Positions 33,806 to 39,990 of a stretch of 39,990 bases of DNA are shown here, piece after piece. The notes under the pieces were generated by a model, which saw only the letters and a program-made list of their open reading frames with translations, had not been told where the DNA came from and searched no databases. Within the stretch, counting starts at the first letter, position 1. Every line of letters starts with the position of its first letter. Both the position numbers and the translations under genes were made by a program. The stretch comes from Marivivens sp. (GTDB lineage: Bacteria > Pseudomonadota > Alphaproteobacteria > Rhodobacterales > Rhodobacteraceae), in NCBI GenBank assembly GCA_030827165.1, contig JAURFB010000018.1, positions 1-39,990 on the forward strand. Reading direction: 5' to 3'.

Positions 33806-34716
33806 TGCCGTCACTGCGTCTCAGGGCCTTCGGGCTTGTCGCGCGGGCGACGATCTGGCCGATACTGGCCTATCTGGGGAAAACGGAATCGACGCGGAAG
33901 CTGCTGGATCTCGCTGCCGCGATGAGCGGGCGCGCGCCCAGGGGCATATCTCGAACCGAGATCCGGATTGGCGGGCGCGACGGGCTCAGGTTTGACGCGT
34001 CGGGCCTTGAACGTGACCGGGTCATCTTGTTCTTCCACGGCGGCGCCTATTTCTCGGGCTCGCCGAAAACCCATGGCCCGATGTTGTCGCAGCTGGCGCT
34101 GGACGCAGGCGTTCCGGTGATTGCGCAAGATTACCGCCTCGTTCTCGAGGCGCCTTTTCCGGCAGCTTTCGACGATGCCGTGGCCGCGTGGGACGACGTG
34201 CGCGGGCAGGGCTATGGGGCGGAGCGGATCGTCTTGGCGGGCGATAGCGCGGGCGGCGGCCTCGCCCTGGCGCTTCTCGCGCGTCTGCTTGCCCGTGGCG
34301 AGCGGCCCGCGGGCCTTCTGGCCTTTTCCCCCTGGACCGACCTGACCCATTCGGGCGAAAGCATCCGCGCCAACGCGCGACGCGATGCCATGCTCCCGGC
34401 GCGACGCATCGAGGAGGCGGCCCAAAGCTATTTGGCCGGCGCCGACCCGACCGATCCCCGCGCCTCGCCGCATTTTGCCGGGTTCAGTGATCCGCCGCCG
34501 GTGATGATCCAGGTGGGGGATCAAGAGATCCTGCTGGATGATGCGCGGCGCATTGCGGCCAGGCTGGACGCGGCGGGGGGCGAGGTCAGGCTCGATGTTT
34601 GGGAGGGCGCGCAGCACGTCTGGCAGCTGGCGTTCGGCTTTGTCCCCGAGGCGCGGGCGGCGCTGCGCGACGCGGGGGCTTGGGTTCAGGCGGCTTTCGA
34701 AAAGGCGATGCGATAG
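33805..34716 (+). CDS. Alpha/beta hydrolase (HSL-type esterase)
   Basis: This 303-residue esterase or lipase of the hormone-sensitive lipase family has unknown substrate. The oxyanion motif HGGAYF lies at 78-83, the nucleophile elbow GDSAGG at 146-151 with S148, a carboxylate at D239 or E241, and H271. The start overlaps the gshB stop as TGATG. The last 31 bases overlap the end of the convergent yifB gene on the opposite strand. Cytoplasmic: the N-terminus is mildly hydrophobic but has no clear signal peptide. Confidence 0.9.
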   Translation: MPSLRLRAFGLVARATIWPILAYLGKTESTRKLLDLAAAMSGRAPRGISRTEIRIGGRDGLRFDASGLERDRVILFFHGGAYFSGSPKTHGPMLSQLALDAGVPVIAQDYRLVLEAPFPAAFDDAVAAWDDVRGQGYGAERIVLAGDSAGGGLALALLARLLARGERPAGLLAFSPWTDLTHSGESIRANARRDAMLPARRIEEAAQSYLAGADPTDPRASPHFAGFSDPPPVMIQVGDQEILLDDARRIAARLDAAGGEVRLDVWEGAQHVWQLAFGFVPEARAALRDAGAWVQAAFEKAMR

Positions 34717-36200
34717 CTTGCGGCTTCGGCCACATGGGGGCGGCGCACATCGGGCGAGCCCTCAAGATCGGCAATCGTCCGCGCAACCCGCAAGACGCGG
34801 TGATAACCGCGTGCAGTAAGCCCGAATTTCTCGGCGATCCGCAAAAGAAGCTCGCGCCCTTCACCGTCGGGGGTGGCATATCTCTCCAAAACCGCCCCTT
34901 CGGCATCCGAGTTTGAACGGATTTCGGGCTGGTGCGCATAGCGCGCGGCCTGAACCGCGCGAGCGGCCGAGACACGGCCGGCGACCGTGGCCGAGCTGTC
35001 GCCCGAAGGCGGCAGGTCGAGGTCGGTAAAGGCCACAGGGGGGACTTCGATCCGTAGGTCGAACCGGTCCATCAGCGGGCCAGAAATGCGCCCTAGGTAA
35101 TCCTCGCCACATTGGGGCACGCGGGCGCAGGCGCGGGTGGGGTCAGCCATATGGCCACAGCGGCAGGGGTTGGCGGCGGCCACAAGAAGGAATTTGCAGG
35201 GATAGCGCACATGGGCGTTGGCTCGCGCGACGACGACCTCGCCGGTTTCGATCGGCTGTCGGAGGGTCTCTAGGACGGGGCGGGAGAATTCCGGCAATTC
35301 GTCAAGAAACAGAACGCCGTTGTGAGCCAGGCTGATCTCGCCGGGTTTGGCCCCGCGGCCGCCGCCGATGATCGCTGCCATCGAGGCGGTGTGGTGCGGC
35401 TCTCGAAAGGGGCGCTGGCGGCTGATCCCGCCCTCGGTCAGAAGCCCCGCGAGCGAGTGGATCATCGAGGTTTCAAGCGCCTCGGTGGGCGAGAGGGGCG
35501 GCAGAATGCCGGGCAGGCGGGTCGCCAGCATGGATTTGCCCGAGCCGGGCGCGCCGATCAGCATCACATGATGCCGCCCGGCCGCCGCGATCTCAAGCGC
35601 GCGCTTGGCGCGTTCCTGTCCCTTCACGTCGCGCAGATCGCGCTGGCCGGTGCTTGGGGCAACCTCGCCGGGCTCGGAGGGCGAAAGGGGTTTTTGGCCG
35701 GTCAGATGCCGGATGACTTCGCCGAGTGAACGGGCGGCAATGACAGTGGCCGAGGCGACCCAGGCGGCTTCGCCCCCGCAGGCCTTGGGGCAGACAAGGC
35801 CCCGCTTGTCGGTCGCGGCGGCCATCGCGGCGGGAAGGGCGCCCGCAACAGGCACCAACTCGCCCTCAAGCGACCATTCGCCAATGGAGACAAGGGAATC
35901 GAGCTCGTCCCTTGGCACGATCTCCAGCGCGCCAAGGAGCGCGAGCGCGATCGGCAGGTCGAAATGCGAGCCTTCCTTCGGCAGGTCGGCAGGCGAGAGG
36001 TTGATGGTGATTCGCTTGGGAGGCAGGGCGATGGCGAGGGCGGAGAGTGCGGCCCGCACTCTTTCGCGGGCTTCCGAAACCGCCTTGTCGGGCAGGCCGA
36101 CGATGGCAAAGGCTGGTAGTCCGGGCGAGACAGCGCACTGAACCTCGACCGTCCGCGCCTCCACGCCTTCGAAGGCCACTGTGTAGGCGATTGCTCCCAA
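34686..36200 (-). CDS. YifB-family Mg-chelatase-like AAA ATPase (ComM-like)
   Basis: This 504-residue protein comprises a Lon-like N-terminal domain (VAFEGVEARTVEVQ, GLPDKAVSEARERVRAAL) and an AAA+ domain with Walker A GAPGSGKS, PFREPHHTAS, Walker B LFLDELPEF and a C-terminal Zn-like CRCGH motif. ComM, its relative, is a helicase aiding natural transformation and recombination. The start is probably TTG at 36200, preceded at 7 to 8 bases by AAGGGG; an in-frame ATG at 36242 has no ribosome binding site and would add unmatched residues. A near-CtrA box lies upstream. Confidence 0.9.
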   Translation of the reverse strand: MGAIAYTVAFEGVEARTVEVQCAVSPGLPAFAIVGLPDKAVSEARERVRAALSALAIALPPKRITINLSPADLPKEGSHFDLPIALALLGALEIVPRDELDSLVSIGEWSLEGELVPVAGALPAAMAAATDKRGLVCPKACGGEAAWVASATVIAARSLGEVIRHLTGQKPLSPSEPGEVAPSTGQRDLRDVKGQERAKRALEIAAAGRHHVMLIGAPGSGKSMLATRLPGILPPLSPTEALETSMIHSLAGLLTEGGISRQRPFREPHHTASMAAIIGGGRGAKPGEISLAHNGVLFLDELPEFSRPVLETLRQPIETGEVVVARANAHVRYPCKFLLVAAANPCRCGHMADPTRACARVPQCGEDYLGRISGPLMDRFDLRIEVPPVAFTDLDLPPSGDSSATVAGRVSAARAVQAARYAHQPEIRSNSDAEGAVLERYATPDGEGRELLLRIAEKFGLTARGYHRVLRVARTIADLEGSPDVRRPHVAEAASYRIAFSKAA

Positions 36201-36243
36201 GCCCGTTCCCCTTCCCCGTTGGAAAAGGGTTAACGGCAGCATG

Positions 36244-36259
36244 GTTTACGAAAGATTAA
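36244..36259 (-). promoter_or_regulatory. Near-CtrA box upstream of yifB
   Basis: On the minus strand TTAA, seven bases, TAAAC sits 44 to 60 bases upstream of the probable yifB start. It differs from TTAA-N7-TTAAC by one base. This is a motif match only. Confidence 0.3.
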
Positions 36260-36262
36260 TCG

Positions 36263-36946
36263 CTATGCGGTCGGCCAGGGGCGGTGGGGCAGGTCCATCG
36301 CATAGGGCACCGGATCGTAGCTGCGCTCAAGCCCCATCGCCCGCCAGCGGCGGAACTCGGGGTCGTTGAGGGTTTGGGCAACATAATCGGCGGCGACCTT
36401 GCCGACCTTGAGGTCATAACCCGCGATCCGTGCGGCGACGGGTGCATAGAAGGCATCGGCGATGGAATAGGCGCCAAAGAGCCAAGGACCCTCCGCGCCG
36501 TGGCGGCTGCGGGCCATGCCCCAAAGCTCTTCAAGCCGCGCGAGGTCGGCGAGAAGGGCGTCGGTGATCGTCAGCCCCTCATAGACATGAAGAAGCTGCA
36601 TCGGGCAGGCCGAGCGCAGGGCGCCAAAGCCCGAGTGCATTTCGGCGGCAATCCAGCGGGCGAGGCCCCGCGCGGCGGGGTCGGCGGGCCACAGGCCCTT
36701 GTCGGGGTGCCGCTCGGCGAGGGTTTCGGCCATGGCCAGTGTATCGCCGATCAGGGTGCCCTCGGGAGTTCGCATCAACGGCATCAAGCGGGCCGGGGCA
36801 AGATCCTTGAGCGTGGCCTTCATCGTGCCGTCATAGATGCTGATCATATGGGGCCGGTAGGGAATGCCGAATTTCTCGAACATCAGCCAACCGCGAAGCG
36901 ACCAGCTCGAAAAGCTCGGATCGCCGATATAGAGGTCGTAGGTCAT
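36263..36946 (-). CDS. Glutathione S-transferase family protein
   Basis: This is a 227-residue member of the GST superfamily. The N-terminal thioredoxin-like domain begins YDLYIGDPSFSSWSLRGW, whose serines are candidates for activating glutathione. The C-terminal helical domain has the ARWIAAEMHSGFGALR pattern and GPWLFGAYSIADAFYAPV, the usual N-capping Asp region. Substrate unknown. AGGGAG precedes the ATG. It lies 43 bases after the CobC-like gene on the same strand, possibly in one transcript. Confidence 0.88.
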   Translation of the reverse strand: MTYDLYIGDPSFSSWSLRGWLMFEKFGIPYRPHMISIYDGTMKATLKDLAPARLMPLMRTPEGTLIGDTLAMAETLAERHPDKGLWPADPAARGLARWIAAEMHSGFGALRSACPMQLLHVYEGLTITDALLADLARLEELWGMARSRHGAEGPWLFGAYSIADAFYAPVAARIAGYDLKVGKVAADYVAQTLNDPEFRRWRAMGLERSYDPVPYAMDLPHRPWPTA

Positions 36947-36989
36947 GTCAATCTCCCTGAGATTGGCGCAGAAATGCCGGTCGGGTCAC

Positions 36990-37568
36990 TCAGGGGCAAG
37001 TGCCGATGTCGCCCAGATACCAGCCCGCCGCGGAATATCCGGTTTGGGTTACAGAAAGAGGCTCGATCTGGTGGCCAAGGGCGGCTTCGGCAGTCAGGCC
37101 ACCGGCCTTTTGAATTCGCGTCAAGATCACCCCGAAATGCGCCACAGCGACAATATCGCGCCCCGCATGATCAGCGAGCATCCGCGCGACAAAGCCATCG
37201 ACGCGGGCGGAGACGGCGTTCCAGCTTTCGCCCTCGGGCGGGGCGATATCGCCGGGGTTTTCCCAGAATGCGCGGGTCAGCTCGGGATCGCGGGCCGAGG
37301 CCTGGGACCAGTGGAGGCCATCCCAAGCGCCGAAATTGATCTCGCGCAGCGCCGGATCGGCGGGCAGAGCCTTGCGGCCCTCCGCCAGCACGGCCGCGGT
37401 GGCCGAAGCGCGGACAAGATCGGACGAGACGATGAGCGCCCCTTTGGGCAGATGCGCGTCGAGGCGCGCGAGGCGGGCGGTGTCGGACAGATCGGCCGGC
37501 ACATCCCGCCAGCCGACAAAGGCTTTCTCATGTGTCGGGCCGTGCCGCACCCACCAAAAGCGGGTCAT
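36990..37568 (-). CDS. Histidine phosphatase, CobC-like
   Basis: This 192-residue protein belongs to the histidine (phosphoglycerate-mutase-like) phosphatase superfamily: R8-H9-G in VRHGPTH, R53, E76 in REINFGAWDG and H144 in AHFGV form the active site. Its start overlaps the cobU stop as ATGA, so alpha-ribazole-5'-phosphate phosphatase (CobC) of vitamin B12 assembly is the best guess, though the superfamily is broad and promiscuous. Confidence 0.82.
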   Translation of the reverse strand: MTRFWWVRHGPTHEKAFVGWRDVPADLSDTARLARLDAHLPKGALIVSSDLVRASATAAVLAEGRKALPADPALREINFGAWDGLHWSQASARDPELTRAFWENPGDIAPPEGESWNAVSARVDGFVARMLADHAGRDIVAVAHFGVILTRIQKAGGLTAEAALGHQIEPLSVTQTGYSAAGWYLGDIGTCP

Positions 37569-38092
37569 TCCGGCAGCCGCCCTTTGAGCACCATCGGCAG
37601 GCCCGCCATAACGGCGATCACCAGATCCGCCTTTGCGGCCAGCTCTTGGTTGAGCCGCCCTTGGGCATTGCGAAACCGGCGACCAAGCGAGGTATCGGGC
37701 ACAACGCCCATGCCGGCCTCGTTCGAGACAACCACCACCGGCACGGGGCAGGCATCGAGCGCCGCCAACAGCTTTTCTGTCTCGGCGGCAAGGTCACTGT
37801 CTTCCAGAAGGTGGTTGGACAGCCAGAGCGTCACGCAATCAAGAAGCACGGCCTCGCCCTTGCGCGCACCTTCAAGCGCCGCGGAGATGTCGAGCGGTTC
37901 TTCCACCGTGCGCCAATCGGGGCCGCGCATTTCCTGATGGCGCAGGATCTTGTCTGCCATCTCGTCGTCGAAGGCCTGCGCCGTGGCGATATAGACGCGC
38001 GACAGGCCGCTTGCGACAACAAGCGCCTCGGCGCGGGCCGATTTGCCCGATGCCGCACCGCCCAAAACGAGTGTGAGTTTGCCAAGGCCCAT
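37565..38092 (-). CDS. cobU: Adenosylcobinamide kinase/guanylyltransferase
   Basis: CobU (CobP) phosphorylates adenosylcobinamide and then transfers GMP to it in building the B12 nucleotide loop. In 175 residues the P-loop GGAASGKS (11-18) opens the protein and RHQEMRGPDWRTVEEP (51-66) includes H52, the GMP-carrying His. AAAGGAG precedes the ATG at 38092. B12 made here would serve the Ecm mutase at 4067-6034. The gene diverges from coaBC. Confidence 0.95.
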   Translation of the reverse strand: MGLGKLTLVLGGAASGKSARAEALVVASGLSRVYIATAQAFDDEMADKILRHQEMRGPDWRTVEEPLDISAALEGARKGEAVLLDCVTLWLSNHLLEDSDLAAETEKLLAALDACPVPVVVVSNEAGMGVVPDTSLGRRFRNAQGRLNQELAAKADLVIAVMAGLPMVLKGRLPE

Positions 38093-38222
38093 GGGCGCTC
38101 CTTTCAGGTCCGTGCCGACTATCCAAAGCCTTGCGGCGAATGACAAGCGGCCTTGCATATCTCGGGGCTGGCCTCGGGGGCGTATTCCCCATAGTTTCAC
38201 CCATGAACCCGAGGGGCCGATC

Positions 38223-39422
38223 ATGCTGAATGGCAAACATATCCTGCTGATCATTTCGGGCGGCATTGCCGCCTATAAATCGCTCGACCTGATCCGCCGC
38301 CTGCGCGAGCGGGGCTGCAAGGTCACGCCGGTGCTGACCAAGGGGGGCGCGGCATTTGTGACGCCGCTGTCGGTCTCGGCGCTGGCGGGGGCGAAGGTGC
38401 ATGAGCATCTCTTGGACCTGACCGCCGAGGCCGAGATGGGGCATATCGAACTCAGCCGCGCCGCCGACCTGATGGTCGTCGCCCCAGCGACCGCCGATCT
38501 GATTGCCAAGATGGCGGGCGGTCAGGCGGATGATCTGGCCTCGACGCTTCTATTGGCGACCGACAAGCGGGCGCTGATCGCTCCGGCGATGAACGTGCGG
38601 ATGTGGACCCATGCCGCGACCCAGCGCAATATCGCGCGGCTGAAGGATGACGGCATCCTTTTCGTCGGCCCCAATGAGGGCGACATGGCCTGCGGCGAAT
38701 ATGGGCCGGGCCGGATGGCCGAGCCTTTGGAGATCGTCGCCGCGATTGAAAAGGTTCTGGCCGAGGGGCCGCTCAAGGGGCGGCACGTCCTTGTGACCTC
38801 GGGGCCGACCCATGAACCTATTGATCCTGTGCGCTATATCACCAACCGCTCGTCGGGCGCGCAGGGCGCGGCAATCGCGGCGGCGCTGGTGCAACTTGGC
38901 GCGGATGTGACATTCGTCACCGGCCCGGCAACGTTTCCTGCGCCTTCCGGCGTGCGCGCCGTGCGGGTCGAGACGGCGCAAGAGATGCATGATGCGGTGA
39001 TGGCCGCGCTTCCGGCTGACGCGGCGGTGATGGCGGCGGCGGTGGCGGATTGGCGCGTGGCCTCGCGGTCGGATCAGAAGATCAAGAAAGACGGCAAGGG
39101 CTTGCCGAACCTGAGCTTTGCCGAGAACCCCGATATTCTGGCCAAGGTGTCAAAGCTCAATTCAGGCCGGCCCGCGCTGGTCGTGGGCTTTGCCGCCGAA
39201 ACCGAGAATGTCGCCGCCAACGCGACCGCCAAGCGCAAGCGCAAGGGCTGCGACTGGATCGTGGCGAACGATGTCTCGCCCGCGACGGGGATCATGGGTG
39301 GATCGGAAAACGCCGTTACCCTGATCACAGAAGGCGGTGCCGAGGACTGGCGGCGCATGGGCAAGGGCGACGTGGCGCGCAAGCTTGCCGCGCGGATCGC
39401 CGAGACCTTGCTCAAAGGCTGA
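38223..39422 (+). CDS. coaBC: CoaBC: phosphopantothenoylcysteine synthetase/decarboxylase
   Basis: This bifunctional enzyme performs two steps of coenzyme A synthesis. Of 399 residues, the N-terminal flavoprotein decarboxylase has [11 protein letters not shown]74 (catalytic) in [10 protein letters not shown]124 in PAMN and C157 in the substrate flap [13 protein letters not shown]. The C-terminal synthetase begins [25 protein letters not shown] precedes the ATG at 38223. Followed 13 bases later by dut, a widespread pairing. Confidence 0.97.
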   Translation: MLNGKHILLIISGGIAAYKSLDLIRRLRERGCKVTPVLTKGGAAFVTPLSVSALAGAKVHEHLLDLTAEAEMGHIELSRAADLMVVAPATADLIAKMAGGQADDLASTLLLATDKRALIAPAMNVRMWTHAATQRNIARLKDDGILFVGPNEGDMACGEYGPGRMAEPLEIVAAIEKVLAEGPLKGRHVLVTSGPTHEPIDPVRYITNRSSGAQGAAIAAALVQLGADVTFVTGPATFPAPSGVRAVRVETAQEMHDAVMAALPADAAVMAAAVADWRVASRSDQKIKKDGKGLPNLSFAENPDILAKVSKLNSGRPALVVGFAAETENVAANATAKRKRKGCDWIVANDVSPATGIMGGSENAVTLITEGGAEDWRRMGKGDVARKLAARIAETLLKG

Positions 39423-39435
39423 GGCTGGAGGCCCG

Positions 39436-39903
39436 ATGACCCCGACCGTGATCCTTGCCTGGCTCCCCGAGGCCGACCCGAGCCTGCCGCTTCCGGCCTA
39501 TCAGACCGACGGCGCCGCCGGTGCCGATGTCTGCGCCAACTTCCCGCCCGACAATCGCGAGGGTATCACCCTCGCCCCCGGAGGCCGCGCCCTTTTGCCG
39601 ACCGGCCTGCGCATGGCGATCCCGGCGGGGTTCGAGGTGCAGGTGCGGCCGCGTTCGGGGCTGGCGCTCAAACATGGCGTGACGGTCGCCAACGCGCCGG
39701 GCACGATCGACAGTGATTATCGCGGTCCGCTGGGCGTGATCCTTGTGAACCTCGGGGCCGAGCCCTTCCACATCGCCCACGGTGACCGGATCGCGCAGCT
39801 GATCGTGGCGCCCGTGGTGCAGGCGGGGTTCGACCTTGCCCAGAGCCTTGATGACACCGCGCGCGGCGCGCGCGGCTTCGGCTCGACAGGGGTTGGCCGA
39901 TGA
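39436..39903 (+). CDS. dut: dUTP pyrophosphatase
   Basis: The enzyme hydrolyses dUTP to dUMP, keeping uracil out of DNA and feeding dTMP synthesis. The 155-residue trimeric family member shows all five motifs: AGADV (28-32), RSGLA (73-77), GTIDSDYRG (89-97), GDRIAQL (116-122) and [10 protein letters not shown] (143-152). GGAGG precedes the ATG. It follows coaBC and its stop overlaps the next start (ATGA). Confidence 0.98.
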   Translation: MTPTVILAWLPEADPSLPLPAYQTDGAAGADVCANFPPDNREGITLAPGGRALLPTGLRMAIPAGFEVQVRPRSGLALKHGVTVANAPGTIDSDYRGPLGVILVNLGAEPFHIAHGDRIAQLIVAPVVQAGFDLAQSLDDTARGARGFGSTGVGR

Positions 39904-39990
39904 TCCTCGTTTTCGCCATTGCCGCCGTCTTGTGGGGGATCGGCATGGCAATGGGTGCGCCACATCGCGCCCGGTGGACGATGATCGGTA
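39900..39990 (+). CDS. Small membrane protein, 5' end (partial)
   Basis: A frame starting at 39900 inside the dut stop (ATGA) encodes a hydrophobic helix ([18 protein letters not shown]) followed by basic residues, and continues past the window. Rhodobacteraceae often carry a small hypothetical membrane protein after dut. Function unknown. Confidence 0.6.
   Translation, partial: MILVFAIAAVLWGIGMAMGAPHRARWTMIG

Noticed and set aside
38093-38222. Cobalamin riboswitch between cobU and coaBC
   Set aside because: No B12-box-like sequence (GCCACTG) was found on either strand.

Overview
The window is a GC-rich, densely packed stretch of bacterial chromosome. Gene content and order point to an alphaproteobacterium of the Rhodobacteraceae (Rhodobacter/roseobacter group). 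The basis for this is the Rhodobacterales-type sdhB N-terminus, the adjacent ethylmalonyl-CoA pathway genes ecm and ccr with a luxR-luxI pair beside ccr, an H-NS/HvrA-type nucleoid protein, the lipoprotein/rsmI/yraN/gshB block, and a coaBC-dut pair. I see no rRNA, tRNA, CRISPR array, insertion sequence or prophage. Most of it looks like core genome.

Layout. 1-965: tail of an unknown gene, sdhB and a clear terminator. 1087-3963: a frameshifted Asp-box (BNR) beta-propeller gene, deoD, a secreted JAMM-like (DUF4329-type) protein and an H-NS-like protein. 4067-8972: ethylmalonyl-CoA mutase (minus strand) diverging from a membrane-bound PlsB/PlsC-type acyltransferase and then crotonyl-CoA carboxylase/reductase, the last preceded by a TTTGCAAA palindrome cluster. 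9110-13084: a CtrA-type box, a small ORF overlapping luxR, then luxR, luxI, an SF1 helicase and a short-chain dehydrogenase. 13081-14753: a sulfite-exporter-like TSUP transporter coupled to a TIGR02186 protein.

14889-20726 (minus strand) reads as a purine-nucleoside uptake and cleavage operon: BMP-family binding protein, internal terminator, NTF2-like protein, ABC ATPase, two permeases, purine nucleoside phosphorylase. 20985-22541 is nfuA-tsaB-rimI, with overlapping genes and TTG/GTG starts. 22622-25250 holds a universal stress protein, a branched-chain aminotransferase and trpS. 25338-31483 holds a rhomboid homologue lacking its catalytic residues (plus strand), then glnD-murJ and an LpoA-like lipoprotein (minus strand). 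31584-34716 is rsmI-yraN-gshB-esterase. 34686-38092 (minus strand) is yifB, then cobU, a CobC-like phosphatase and a GST. 38223 to the end is coaBC-dut and the start of a small membrane protein.

Themes. (1) Acetyl-CoA assimilation by the ethylmalonyl-CoA pathway, with a B12-dependent mutase here and B12 nucleotide-loop genes about 30 kb away. (2) Quorum sensing, with a perfect TTAA-N7-TTAAC CtrA-type site in front. (3) Purine salvage by two unrelated phosphorylases. (4) Nitrogen control, cell-wall export and routine housekeeping. I found no clear new multi-gene defence or mobile system. The most unusual items are the secreted JAMM-like protein, the pseudo-rhomboid, the CtrA site with the small luxR-overlapping ORF, and the palindrome cluster before ccr. 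All assignments rest on reading the sequence and on family knowledge; no database search was run.
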